Source of the DNA: Paenibacillus sp. E222
Lineage (GTDB): Bacteria > Bacillota > Bacilli > Paenibacillales > Paenibacillaceae
Reading direction: 5' to 3'
Assembly (NCBI RefSeq): GCF_013401555.1
Contig: NZ_CP058552.1
Coordinates: 1,116,001-1,180,000 of the forward strand
DNA: 64,000 nt
In this document: one piece after another, positions 9,568-19,799 of the stretch
How positions within the stretch are numbered: position 1 is the first letter of the stretch
How the letters are laid out: every line of letters begins with the position of its first letter
Notes under the pieces: generated by a model
The model's database searches: none
Seen by the model: only the letters and a program-made list of their open reading frames with translations
What the model was told of the DNA's origin: nothing
Made by a program: the position numbers and the translations under genes

Positions 9568-10506
9568 CTACTTCACCAGTAACATGCGCTCTAGTGATTC
9601 TCTGGCTTTGTCAGCAACAGCCGGTGGCACGTAAATCTGCGGCTTCATCGTTTCGAGACATTTAACCAGCTTTTTCAAGTTGTTGACCTTCATATTCGGA
9701 CATACAAGGAACTTGGTAGCAAAGTGGAATTGTTTGTCCGGGCTATCGAGACGCAGTTGGTATCCTGTACCATCCTCAGTGCCTACGATAAATTCCTTAG
9801 CGGATGAATTTTTACAATATTCCAGAATGGCGGTTGTGCTACCTACGAAATCACCCATCTCTACAACCTCAGGACGACATTCTGGGTGAACAACAAACTC
9901 GGCATTTGGATGCTTCGCTCTCATTTCAACCACGTCTTTGACCGTCAGCATATCATGGGTATTGCAGTAACCTTCCCAGATAATCATTTTCTTGTCTGTA
10001 TGTTGTTGCACATAATGTCCCAGATTTTTATCCGGTACCCAGATGATTTCATCGGAATCAACAGATTGAATGACTCTGACAGCATTGGCCGATGTACAAC
10101 AGATGTCGGTCTCTGCCTTGATCTCAGCTGAAGAATTGATGTACGTTACAACTTTGGCATTCGGGTGCTGTGCTTTCAATTTACGTAAGCCTTCAACGTT
10201 CACCATGTCTGCCATTGGGCAGCCTGCACGCTCGTCGGGAATAATAACCGTTTTGTTAGGAGCAAGAATTTTAGCGCTTTCACCCATAAAATGAACCCCG
10301 CAAAAAACGATAACATCCGCATCGGTCTGCGCTGCCTTCTGAGCAAGCAGAAACGAATCTCCTCGGAAATCAGCGACCTCCTGTACCTCGTCACGTTGAT
10401 AATAATGGGCAAGAATAATGGCATTCCGTTCCTTCTTCAACTCCATCAGCCGCTCACGCAGCTCCCGGTTCATCTCAGCCTTGCGCTCTAAAGCCAGAGC
10501 TTCCAC
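9568..10506 (-). CDS. nadA: Quinolinate synthase A
   Basis: 312 residues, the short form of this 4Fe-4S enzyme, which condenses iminoaspartate with dihydroxyacetone phosphate to give quinolinate. Candidate cluster cysteines are visible in VFCGVHFMGESAK, TDICCTSANA and near LEYC/LVCPN. AHYYQRDEVQEVADFRGDS near the N-terminus is characteristic. The start is a GTG at 10504-10506 with AAGGAG ten bases upstream. It is the first gene of the cofactor operon and has a good promoter about 100 bases upstream. Confidence 0.95.
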   Translation of the reverse strand: MEALALERKAEMNRELRERLMELKKERNAIILAHYYQRDEVQEVADFRGDSFLLAQKAAQTDADVIVFCGVHFMGESAKILAPNKTVIIPDERAGCPMADMVNVEGLRKLKAQHPNAKVVTYINSSAEIKAETDICCTSANAVRVIQSVDSDEIIWVPDKNLGHYVQQHTDKKMIIWEGYCNTHDMLTVKDVVEMRAKHPNAEFVVHPECRPEVVEMGDFVGSTTAILEYCKNSSAKEFIVGTEDGTGYQLRLDSPDKQFHFATKFLVCPNMKVNNLKKLVKCLETMKPQIYVPPAVADKARESLERMLLVK

Positions 10507-10608
10507 CTGTGATCCTCTCCTTATCGGAACAGCCTCTACGCTGTTTTATATGGCAAATCCAAGTCGTTATTTTCGCTTGAGAAACGAATCACAAGCGGTT
10601 TAACACCT

Positions 10609-10637
10609 AATGTACACAACGTTCACGACTCTGTCAA
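10609..10637 (-). promoter_or_regulatory. Sigma-A promoter for the nadABC-coaX operon
   Basis: TTGACA, 17 bases, TACATT on the minus strand, about 100 bases before the nadA GTG. No other comparable promoter is seen between the ftsH terminator and nadA. Confidence 0.65.
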
Positions 10638-10740
10638 TAAATGAAAACGCCCCAGAACAAGGACATAACCGCCCATTTCCTACGTGGTTCGCCCTAAAGC
10701 TCCCGGTTATCATTATCTATACAATTTGAAGGAATACATA

Positions 10741-10767
10741 AAAAAAGAGAGCCCGAAGGCTCTCTTT
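10741..10767 (-). terminator. Terminator after ftsH
   Basis: GAGAGCC, a CGAA-type tetraloop, then GGCTCTC running into a long T tract on the minus strand. It lies about 40 bases after the ftsH stop. Confidence 0.9.
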
Positions 10768-10770
10768 AGT

Positions 10771-10792
10771 CATCTGCCACGATAGGCAGATG
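10771..10792 (-). repeat. Small hairpin between ftsH stop and terminator
   Basis: CATCTGCC and GGCAGATG form a perfect 8-bp stem with a 6-base loop just before the terminator. It may stabilise the 3' end of the ftsH mRNA; this is inference. Confidence 0.5.
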
Positions 10793-10802
10793 GTGTTATA
10801 AA

Positions 10803-12849
10803 TTAAGACGTTGGCTTCGTTCCACCATCATCTGGGTCATTGCTGTTTCCTTTATCCAGGTTCGGAGCTTCGTTAGGAATATCTCCGGCTGGTGGCTCAG
10901 GCGTTTCATCTTTGCCTTGGATACGGACACGTACATCACCGATGTTGTCGATGATCGCTTCTCCGCCTTCGCTAGGCGTACCTTCGCCATCGTTGCTGTT
11001 TTCATCTTTTGGAGTCAGGGAACCGGTCTCGATCAATTGTTTGATCTGATCCATTTCCAATGTTTCCACTTCCAGCAACGTTTGAGCGATCAGATGCACT
11101 TCTTTGGAATGTTTAACGAGCAAGTCTTTACACTTCTCATAACATTCGTTAATAAAGCGCTGCATTTCCTGATCGATCTCGTAAGCGATGGAATCTGAGT
11201 AATTCTGTTCGTGACCGATATCACGACCCAGGAATACCTGTCCCTGCGAACTACCGAACTGCATAGGTCCCAGCTTCTCACTCATACCATACTCCATAAC
11301 CATGCTACGGACAATACCCGTAGCTTGTTGGAAGTCACTGTATGCACCGGTACCGATTTCCCCGATAAAGAGTTCTTCGGAAACACGGCCGCCAAGGAGT
11401 CCAGTAATTTTGTCCAGCAATTCTTGCTTAGTTACAAGCATACGATCTTCTTTTGGCAACATGATTACATATCCACCCGCACGTCCGCGCGGAATAATGG
11501 TAACTTTATGTACCATATCGGCATGTTCCAGGAAGTAACCTACAATGGTATGACCTGCTTCGTGATAAGCAACAATACGTTTTTCACGGTCACTGATAAC
11601 ACGGCTTTTCTTCTCCGTACCCACAATGACACGGTCAATCGCTTCGTCTACCTCACGCATGGAAATATCTCTACGATTACGACGTGCCGCAAGCAATGCC
11701 GCTTCATTCAAGAGATTTTCCAAATCTGCACCGGAGAATCCGGTAGTACGCTTCGCAATAATGTCCAGCTTCACATCTTTGGTGAGTGGTTTGTTGCGTG
11801 AGTGTACTTTCAGAACCGCTTCACGACCTCTCACGTCAGGGCGATCAACCGTGATTTGACGGTCAAAACGTCCTGGACGCAGCAAGGCAGGGTCCAGAAT
11901 ATCAGCACGGTTCGTTGCAGCAACGATGATAATACCTTCATTGGCTCCGAATCCGTCCATTTCAACGAGCAACTGGTTGAGTGTTTGTTCACGTTCGTCG
12001 TGACCACCACCAAGACCAGCACCACGCTGACGTCCTACAGCATCAATCTCATCGATAAAGATAATACATGGGGCGTTTTTCTTCGCATTTTCAAACAAGT
12101 CACGTACACGAGATGCACCGACACCGACGAACATTTCAACGAAGTCAGAACCGGAAATGCTGAAGAATGGTACACCCGCTTCACCGGCAACAGCACGAGC
12201 GAGCAAGGTTTTACCTGTACCCGGAGGACCCACAAGCAATACGCCTTTAGGAATCCGTGCACCTACTGCTGCGAATTTACGAGGGTCCTTGAGGAAGTCC
12301 ACGACTTCAACAAGCTCCTGCTTCTCTTCGTCAGCACCCGCAACATCTTCAAATGTAACCCGTTTCTTCTCTTCGTTATAGAGACGAGCACGGCTTTTAC
12401 CAAAGTTCATTACTTTACCGCCGCCGCCTTGAGCCTGATTAAACAGGAAGAAGAACAGCAGGAACATAATGATCAAAGGAATAAAGGAAGTCAGCAACGT
12501 CAACAGAGATGCTGTCACCTTTCATAGGTTCCTGATGATATTGGAATTTGTTCGTTTCGCTTGCAGTTACAAGCTCACTAATTGCCTCATCCGTAGGAGG
12601 AATATACGTTGAGAAATTTTCTGATTTGGCTCCGTCAGGCGTCTCCCTGTATTGACCGGTCACGAGGTACGTCTGACCGTTGAATTGAACCGTCAATTCA
12701 GAGACGTTATTGGCCTTGATCGCCGCGCGCAACTGATCATATCTAGGATTATCGGTGGCTTCGCCGCCATTGCTGACGAACTGGACTATCCCCACCACAA
12801 CTAAAAAAAGAATCAAATAAAAAGCAGAATTCCGGATGAACCGATTCAT
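10803..12849 (-). pseudogene. ftsH: ATP-dependent membrane zinc protease FtsH, split by a frameshift
   Basis: The N-terminal part (12849 down to about 12520) starts MNRFIRNSAFYLILFLVVV with the first membrane segment and the extracytoplasmic domain. After MKGDSI the frame runs out into a short foreign tail ending at 12439. The next frame carries the rest: second membrane segment ([18 protein letters not shown]), AAA domain with [13 protein letters not shown] and FIDEID, the second region of homology, and the zinc site HEAGH. Joining needs one extra base removed, or two restored, near TCTCTG at about 12,510. The second frame has a possible GTG start at 12518 with AGGA upstream, so a two-piece product is conceivable. 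FtsH normally needs both membrane segments on one chain. A sequence error is the simplest explanation. Confidence 0.88.
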
Positions 12850-12950
12850 CCCCTACCTCCTCTCGAGACACTTTAATTATTTTAACATAGCCCAACATGG
12901 CTTCTCAACAGAAGCCACCAACAGATATGGGCTTGGAACTAGCTTAAGCA

Positions 12951-13490
12951 TTAGTTGCTGTAAACTTCCGGTTTCAGAATCCCGATGTAAGGGAGGTTCC
13001 GGTACTTCTCCGCATAATCCAGGCCATAGCCAACGATGAATGCGTCCGGAATGTCAAAGCCGGTGTAATGGGCTTCAAGTTCGACTTTGCGACCTGAAGG
13101 CTTGTCAAATAGCGTAACCACGCGGACGGATTCAGCACCGCGGTTCTGCAAGAGTTCGATCAGATAACTGAGCGTGAGTCCACTATCAATAATGTCCTCT
13201 ACAATCAGAACCTCGCGTCCCTCAACGGATTCATCCAGATCCTTAATGATTTTGACCACGCCGGATGATTTGGTGGAAGCGCCATAACTCGATACTGCCA
13301 TGAAATCCATCTCAACAGGTACCGTAATGTTCTTAACCAAATCAGCCATAAATATAAACGCACCCTTCAGCACACAAATGACCAAAGGATTGCGATTTGC
13401 ATATTCGGCACTTATTGTTGCGCCTAATTCCTTGATTTTACTCTGAATCTCTTCTTCACTGATCAATACTTCCTGAATGTCGTTCTGCAA
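12951..13490 (-). CDS. hpt: Hypoxanthine phosphoribosyltransferase
   Basis: 179 residues. Salvages hypoxanthine (and probably guanine) with PRPP. The PRPP-binding signature is [14 protein letters not shown] in the middle, preceded by the flexible-loop [10 protein letters not shown] and followed by KPSGRKVE. The start is a TTG at 13488-13490 with AGGAGG nine bases upstream. It sits between tilS and ftsH, as in B. subtilis, where the products of these neighbours have been reported to interact. Confidence 0.95.
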   Translation of the reverse strand: MQNDIQEVLISEEEIQSKIKELGATISAEYANRNPLVICVLKGAFIFMADLVKNITVPVEMDFMAVSSYGASTKSSGVVKIIKDLDESVEGREVLIVEDIIDSGLTLSYLIELLQNRGAESVRVVTLFDKPSGRKVELEAHYTGFDIPDAFIVGYGLDYAEKYRNLPYIGILKPEVYSN

Positions 13491-13543
13491 CTGTGCGAAC
13501 CTCCTAAGTTATACATATGAAAGCCTTACCTGAACCATAACCA

Positions 13544-14983
13544 CTACCCCTGAATCGCTGAATCGCCTACAGTCATGTACAGGATTGCGGAAGTATCCTC
13601 CCTTACAGGAGCTACACTAGACCGGCGAACACCCGGTAACCAGATGATATTGCCTGCTCCATCACATACCACGGGAACCCGTGAACGGACAGAAGGGGGA
13701 ATTTTCTCATCGATGAAAATATTTTTCACCTTTTTGCTTCCGTTTAATCCCATCACTTTCATGGTATCTCCAGGTAACCGTGAACGCACAACCAGCGGCA
13801 TAAGCAGTTGATCTGCATCAAATGCGGCATGATCCGCCGATTCTGGTACATGATAGTCCTCGGGACTCATCGGAACGAGCCGAACATGCCGGTCGATTTC
13901 CGTGAGAGAAAGCTCATAGGTTCCGCTCGATTGAGCAAGACGATATTCGTAAGATTGACCCTGTACGTCAGTCCGTACGCCGAAAGAGATCAGATCATAC
14001 TCCCGGGTGCAGGCGAGTGTCTGTCCTATATCCAGGCTCCAGGTCGTCGCTTCAGGCTGAATAACCTTGCGGCGAATGGTCTCAATACGGGTAAAGTCGA
14101 CAAAATCACTGTCCAAAGGCAGATAATTCAATATTAGTTTAATCAACCTTCGTTGTAAAGCGACATGTAACTTCAAAAAGGAAGGCACCTCAAAGGTTTG
14201 CCTTCCGCCGTTCGCCTGCACTAGACACCTGTATGCGTCATATGCACCTTGTTCCATGAAATCGTCTTCATCGCCCACGATTTCGGCAAGTCGATTCAAA
14301 GACGGCGTCAACTGCCCATTATATTGCCCCAAAAAAGGAAGCACATCCAAGCGAATGGCATTACGCCGATATTTACGCAGGGAATTGCTTTCATCATTAA
14401 AATACAGAAAACCCTGGGTATTACAAGCTTCTACAAGGTCTGTCTTGTTTATACGAAGGCATGGACGAATAAGTTCCACATTTTTTTCTCGCCGTTTAAA
14501 CTTCATTCCCGCGAGTCCGGATAGCCCACTACCGCGCAGCAAATGAAGCATAACCGTCTCTGCCTGATCGTCGGCATGATGGGCCAGTGCAATGCTTGCC
14601 GCATCGTATTTGGCAGCCACTTCATGCAAAAACTCATATCGTTTGTTACGCGCGGCCTCCTGAGGACCTTGACCGGTAAGCTTCATATAAGAAGGTACAT
14701 CGGCCTTCACCCATTCAAATGCTATGCCAAGACGGTGCGCAAGTTCCTTCATCATCTCGGCTTCATGATCGGATTCAATCCGAAAACCATGATGTACATG
14801 GGCGCAGATCAACTCCAGCGGGACATGCCTGGTACTGATCTCATGCATGATATGCAAAAAAGCTACCGAGTCCGGTCCGCCCGATACTGCGACGACAATC
14901 CGATCCCCGGGAACCCATAACTGATGCTCTTCCGCTGCATCCAGCACGTTATTCACCAGCTTGTTCCAGCGTAAAGCCTCCAT
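13544..14983 (-). CDS. tilS: tRNA(Ile)-lysidine synthase
   Basis: 479 residues. Modifies C34 of the AUA-reading tRNA-Ile to lysidine. The N-type ATP pyrophosphatase loop is VVAVSGGPDSVAFLHIMHE near residue 30; HVHHGFR, GPQEAARNKRYEFL and LAHHADDQAETVMLHLLRGSG follow. The C-terminal tRNA-recognition domain has KVKNIFIDEKIPPSVRSRVPVV and ends with a WLPGVRRSS motif. ATG start with a GAGGA ribosome site. It lies 53 bases upstream of hpt. Confidence 0.95.
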   Translation of the reverse strand: MEALRWNKLVNNVLDAAEEHQLWVPGDRIVVAVSGGPDSVAFLHIMHEISTRHVPLELICAHVHHGFRIESDHEAEMMKELAHRLGIAFEWVKADVPSYMKLTGQGPQEAARNKRYEFLHEVAAKYDAASIALAHHADDQAETVMLHLLRGSGLSGLAGMKFKRREKNVELIRPCLRINKTDLVEACNTQGFLYFNDESNSLRKYRRNAIRLDVLPFLGQYNGQLTPSLNRLAEIVGDEDDFMEQGAYDAYRCLVQANGGRQTFEVPSFLKLHVALQRRLIKLILNYLPLDSDFVDFTRIETIRRKVIQPEATTWSLDIGQTLACTREYDLISFGVRTDVQGQSYEYRLAQSSGTYELSLTEIDRHVRLVPMSPEDYHVPESADHAAFDADQLLMPLVVRSRLPGDTMKVMGLNGSKKVKNIFIDEKIPPSVRSRVPVVCDGAGNIIWLPGVRRSSVAPVREDTSAILYMTVGDSAIQG

Positions 14984-15027
14984 ACCTGTTCCTCATTCCT
15001 TACGTTATGTATATGCACGCTCACAGG

Positions 15028-15975
15028 TCAGAATCGCAGTGCATAGATGAGTACCCCAATAAGTAATATAACGGATACAGCAAATGCATTTTTGAGCCAA
15101 CGCGGTGTTGTACTTTTGGAACGTCGACGAAGAGGAGAAGGGCGTGCCATCATCTCTCTCCAGACCTTAGCCGCGTGTCCGGCATCCTGAAACTGACCTC
15201 GTAATGCCTGAATAGTCCAGTTTCGAAAGGGGCGAAGACGTTCGCTGCGCTCCACAAGCGCTGTAAGCTGGTTCACACTTCGCAGTTGGGGTAACCCTTC
15301 TGCAGCCAGCGCTTTGAGTGCATCAGCTTCAAGTACATGAATCAATAATAGCGCAAAAGCAAACACATCATAGGTACCATCTGCTGTTCGGCTGCCCGCA
15401 TTCCAGAATCCGCGATCATACCATTCAGTGAACTGCTTGACGCTCCGGCCGATAGAAGTCACTCCACCATAGTCGATAAGTTCTACCTGCCCATAATCCG
15501 ATACCAGTACATTTTGAGGTTTGAGATCGCCAAACACCCATCCAGCCTGATGCAATTGAGCCAGTTTCTGCAATAGTCTGAGTCCAACCAGAAGTGTCCA
15601 ATCCGTTCCCTGACGCCGAATGAAGTGGTGCAGAGATTCCCCCCGAACGTAACGCATCACATAAAAGGGAATATCACGACCACGAATGGCGTAATCATCC
15701 ACATCTTTCAGATAAGAAGGAATACCACTCTGCCGAAGGGCCTCATGATTACGCTGTAATTGAAAAGATTTGAGCACATTAATTTCTGATTGCAGATCTA
15801 CAGGGTCAAATCCCATTTTAAGCGCATAATGTTTGCCATTCTCACCCCGCTGGACAAGAAAAACGATGCCGTTGGCTCCTTTGCCCAGCAGCTTCCGAAT
15901 CGTATAACGGCTGCGATTCCATTTCCCTGTGATGACTGTTCCTGGCGGGAAAGAGGCGTCAGACAACGTTGTCAC
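15028..15975 (-). CDS. yabT: Membrane-anchored Ser/Thr protein kinase, YabT type
   Basis: About 315 residues. Eukaryotic-type kinase: glycine loop GKGANGIVFLV, ATP lysine in YALKMG, catalytic loop WVFGDLKPQNVLV (the usual HRD replaced by FGD, still with Asp, Lys and Asn), and metal-binding DYGG. A single C-terminal membrane segment (AFAVSVILLIGVLIYAL) anchors it. B. subtilis YabT acts during spore development and is DNA-stimulated. I chose the GTG at 15973-15975, with AAGGGA upstream, rather than the ATG at 15996; this overlaps the yabS end by 17 bases and indicates coupling. Kinase activity is inferred from the motifs; the altered HRD histidine is worth noting. Confidence 0.88.
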   Translation of the reverse strand: MTTLSDASFPPGTVITGKWNRSRYTIRKLLGKGANGIVFLVQRGENGKHYALKMGFDPVDLQSEINVLKSFQLQRNHEALRQSGIPSYLKDVDDYAIRGRDIPFYVMRYVRGESLHHFIRRQGTDWTLLVGLRLLQKLAQLHQAGWVFGDLKPQNVLVSDYGQVELIDYGGVTSIGRSVKQFTEWYDRGFWNAGSRTADGTYDVFAFALLLIHVLEADALKALAAEGLPQLRSVNQLTALVERSERLRPFRNWTIQALRGQFQDAGHAAKVWREMMARPSPLRRRSKSTTPRWLKNAFAVSVILLIGVLIYALRF

Positions 15976-16704
15976 CGAGCATCCCTTCTCTTTCAATGCG
16001 ATAGTTCCCTTCTATTTCCTGCTGTCCCTCCAGTGTACCATAACGGTAAAAATCAATCACCCTTTGAATCGCAGGACCTGTCGGCGTCGCTCCCTTCATT
16101 TGCAAACGTCCAAATAGTGAACGAACACGGCTCAGATCAGCTGTCCAGTCGATGTCCATGACAGCTTCTTCTCCGCTGTGTCGTCCAGGAAAATGAAAGA
16201 CGGAAAGATGGCTCTGACCCATACGTGCCTGCAAGCTAAGCATTAAATCCCGAATCCCTTCCTCCACAGCAGCAAGCTTCGGCTTCATACTGGCACTTAC
16301 GTCAATGAGAAGAACGACCTGAAGTGGCGTTGTCTCGGCCATATCATCCATCACTTCAACGACCTGCGCACGTTTAGCAGGTTCAAGGTCTGTTACCGTT
16401 TTGGGCTCGTGCTCTCCCAGAATTTGTGTTAACTCTCTATTAACCGCCTGTTGAATACCACCGTTTTTCTTGTCATCATCTGCATCGTATGCGCAAGCTG
16501 CCTGGTGCCTACGATCTGACTGATTCCACCTCCGGCTTTGGCAATATCCTCGATCTCCCGACTCCCCAGCTCACCAATGGTTCCATAATCAATAACACCG
16601 ACCACGTTGACCGTAATTCCCTCTTCACGTGCTTCCGCCGCTGCCAGCACCGGGCTTGCACCTACATTGGAACAACCGTCGGTGATCAACAAGATTTGTT
16701 TCAT
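15959..16704 (-). pseudogene. yabS: VWA-domain protein YabS, split by a frameshift
   Basis: The start MKQILLITDGCSNVGASP (ribosome site GGAGGG) and following AGGGISQIVGTRQ belong to the first frame, which ends IES at 16429. The next frame continues with IQQAVNRELTQILGEHE, MDDMAETTP, and VVLLIDVSASMKPKLAAVEEG, a second metal-ion-dependent adhesion site (DVSAS), to the stop at 15959. Restoring one base near GGTGGT at about 16,465 joins both. A larger deletion is possible, because the joined sequence may be a few residues short there. The role is unknown; the gene is always next to yabT and spoIIE in sporulating bacilli. Overlap with yabT suggests a shared mRNA. Confidence 0.82.
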
Positions 16705-16789
16705 CCGATATCCCTCCGTTTTGGGTTACTCTCCAACTCTATGACTAGCATTGCCAGAATGAAGAGACTTCAAACAGAGGAATATGCAA

Positions 16790-19293
16790 TTAACTAACGG
16801 TACGCGGACGCTCCATCCGGCTTATTCCGGGTACTCTCAATGTGGCCCACTCCGGGCGATAATGTTCTATTTTGCCTACAATTACAGTCATATCATCATA
16901 GATCTCATGTTGCTGATAACGAATAACACTTTCAAGCAGACAATCCGCTACCTCCTGAGGATCATCACTATCAATTTCCTGAATGAGTCGCTTCATCCAT
17001 AGTTCTTTATTGACGGCATACCCCGGTGCATCATAGATACCATCTGTCATCATAATTAAAACATCCCCTGGCTGGAGCTGTACGGTTACCAAATCCACCT
17101 CAATATCTTTGATAATACCAATCGGCAGATTGCTTGCCGAAACCTGAATAACCTCCTGCCCTCGTTTAATAAAGCTTGGCGTCGAGCCGATTTTCATAAA
17201 CGTGGTCTCTGCCGTATATTCATCGATCAGAGCCATATCCACCGTTGCATACATTTCTTCAGGAGAACGCAGCATCAGAACGGAATTGACCGATTTGATC
17301 GCCAGCTTCTCATCCATGCCCGACTGTAACAGCTGCTCCAGTATATTTAGCGCAGCACTGCTCTCCATTCGTGCCCGTTCGCCATTGCCCATGCCATCGC
17401 TAAGCGCAACTGCAAATGTGCCATTTCCCAGTTCAACCGTACTGAAACTGTCCCCGGACATCACATCTCCCCTTTGGCGGCAGCGGCAACACCCGTTGTT
17501 ATCTCAAACGTTTTGGCAGAGCCGAAGGTGACTGTCGCCAGCCCTTGGCGAGGGTCGAGCATGGACTCATTCAAGACGGCAATATGCTCGTCCAGTACAT
17601 CTGAGATCAGCGGAGCGATTATTTTCCGGCACTCGTCAAATCCGCGTGTATAGGCATGGACAATCTCAATTTCCACATTCCCCGCTTCCAGATTAATGAT
17701 TTCAATAGAATGTATGGACAGACCTAACGACTCAAGCGCATCCCGAATCTGTTCCTCCTGCTGTACCATCTCCTCACTTTCCCGTTGAATTTCTTTGGCC
17801 AAGTCCTCCATTACCTGGGATACCCCTGATAATTGCTCAGCAACCAGCTGTCGACTATCTATAATCTGACGTTTCCATTGCATGTTATGTTGATGCAGAC
17901 CATACTGGGCGCGCATCACTTCAAGTACCTCCTCCGGTTTCGCACATACCCTGTTCCATTCCACCGGAATCTGCTTGCCTGACATCTCCGGATTGGCTTC
18001 AATGGAACTCATCACATCGGTCATATATTTATAGGTTTGAATAAACTTCGAATCCCAGCACTGCGCCTTCTTAAAGCATCCTGAACATGTGCCTTCGGCT
18101 ACAGCATTCATGAAATGCTCCATCCCGCCTTCGTTCTGTACCGGCTCCCCCGCGCCGGACATCTGATCGAAGCTGCGTGACAGCTGACGGAATACCTGCG
18201 AGAAGCGGGTGACCCGTTCTGCGGTGACATCCCTGATCCGCTTCGCATATTCATGCTGCGACTTCGTATGATCCTGCGTGCCAGGAACATATTTGGATAT
18301 GGCCGTCAGCATGCTTTTTGGCGTCAGCATAAACAGAACGATCGCTGCACACGTTTCCCATAAAGAATTCATGACATCTCCCGGACCACCCAGATATATG
18401 GATAGAATAGAGGAACCCAGCAGCATGCCCAGAGCAACCGCCGCACGTTTTCCTTCCCGAAGCATACCCGCCAGCATGCCAGCAAAAGCAAGCAGACTCA
18501 TCTGATATACCGCCGACATATCGGCCAAACTCAGAATGAGGCCAGTAATGACCCCAACCGAGGCTCCGAGGGGGGCTCCGCCCACCAGCGCGAAGATCAG
18601 AATGAGATACCGGGAGAGCATATGCTCCACAGATAGGGACTGAATTGTCCAGCCCACCGCCCCCGTCATCACGGAAGCCAGCAAGATGATCAGACAGAGG
18701 ATCTCCTCGTTCTTTAGGTTGAATTTTTTTTTGCGATACGTGAAGATCGGTATGGCCTGTATGAAAACCAGGGTAAGCACAAAGCTGAGTACGGAATCCA
18801 TCGTAAGCATCAGCATGGCGTACCAGCTGAAAGACGGTCCAATGACGACGGCGAATAACTTGATCATAAAAGTAGTCGTAAACACCATCGTTGGTGCATA
18901 AGATAATTCAGCGCGGTCATAAGACTCCAGTCCTCTGAACAACAGATAGAAGATGGCGAGCTCCGAAGCAACAATTAGAGGTACCGGAAATGGGGCGAAG
19001 AGGCTCCCTGCCAGCAGCGCGGCTCCTACCGGAATGATGTAATCCCTGCGCATGAAAGCAATAACCGCAAAGTAGGCAATCGCAAAGGGCGATAATTCAT
19101 TCAGAATCATGGCCTTGCCCAGTAAAAATCCCATAAAGGTAAGAAGCAGCACCCATTTACGTGCAGCAACGATCTGGACGGCCTTGCGGGAGCTAATCCA
19201 CTGTTTGAGACGTACCGACAGCTCCTCCCGAGCTTCTGTACCTCCTTTACCAGCTTTCATTCCCGGAAATTGAATGACATTCCACTTTTCCAT
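16790..19293 (-). pseudogene. spoIIE: Stage II sporulation protein E (PP2C phosphatase), split by a frameshift
   Basis: The first part (19293 to 17461) has about ten membrane segments, then the cytoplasmic regulatory region with GTCSGCFKKAQCW. The second part (from about 17464 to 16790) is the PP2C domain: SGDSFS, ALSDGMGNGERA, IGSTPSFIKRG, ASNLPIG, MMTDGIYDAP and YDDMTVIV. Adding one G to a GGGG run at about 17,470 gives the continuous join AKGGDVMSGDS, as in the family. SpoIIE dephosphorylates SpoIIAA to free sigma-F and binds FtsZ at the septum. As written, the phosphatase is separate, with a TGATG stop-start overlap and AAGGGGAG upstream, so it might still be made. The start MEKWNVIQF matches the family; upstream codons lack a ribosome site. 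Confidence 0.9.
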
Positions 19294-19353
19294 CATCCTC
19301 AAGGCACCCCATTCGATTAATTTAATTTTCGTGTTTCGTTCTCGATGGTTCTG

Positions 19354-19419
19354 ATTATAGATAGAATAGAAGACGTAGTTTGTCACAATTGGTGGGTAGG
19401 GTCCAAAAACTTTACGACA
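19354..19419 (-). promoter_or_regulatory. Spo0A-type spoIIE promoter with 21-bp spacing
   Basis: On the minus strand GTGACA (19381-19386), 21 bases, TATAAT (19354-19359). The long spacer is the hallmark of Spo0A-activated sigma-A promoters such as B. subtilis spoIIE and spoIIG. A TGACAAA element overlaps the -35 region and a TGTCGTA element lies at 19413-19419, both one base off the Spo0A box TGNCGAA. Confidence 0.7.
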
Positions 19420-19737
19420 AAAGAAACAGACGTGGCGCGGTGGTGCGGAACCCCCGGCCTTATTGTGGTTTCATCCATTTGCCACGACCCTTGCCGACAA
19501 GGTGCTTGTCTGATTTTGAACGGGACGCACTTCGTCATCGCCACAATTTGAGCAGGATACCTGTGGAATGCCACGGAAACCTGTCGCTAAAAAATGGTAG
19601 ACGACAAATGTTCTTATGTACTTTTTTTCCGGCGCAGAAAAACTGGGGATATGGAGCTTCACTTTACAAAAACGGCTATGAATCCGGTTAAATGTCTATA
19701 TCTGAACAGGTTAGCCTCCAAAATTAAAAACAAACGC
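19420..19737. other. Non-coding stretch between spoIIE and yabR
   Basis: No gene recognised. B. subtilis has two tRNA genes here; I find no tRNA-like arms or GGTTCGA loop in either strand. A weak Spo0A-like TGTCGTC occurs near 19,610. Confidence 0.5.
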
Positions 19738-19773
19738 AAAAAAACCGCCAGCCCCAAGGCTAACGGTTTTTCT
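19738..19773 (-). terminator. Terminator after yabR
   Basis: AAAAACCGTTAGCC, short loop, GGCTGGCGG, then seven T on the minus strand, 27 bases after the yabR stop. Confidence 0.85.
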
Positions 19774-19799
19774 TATATTTTAAATCAGGTTGAACCAGA

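Noticed and set aside
12439..12520. Programmed ribosomal frameshift in ftsH
   Set aside because: No slippery heptamer, no downstream pseudoknot evident, and FtsH is not known to use frameshifting.
11802..12527. Plus-strand open frame opposite ftsH
   Set aside because: A shadow of the AAA domain, rich in Thr and Cys as expected from the antisense of a conserved gene.
19420..19737. tRNA genes between spoIIE and yabR, as in B. subtilis
   Set aside because: No T-loop or acceptor stem pattern seen.
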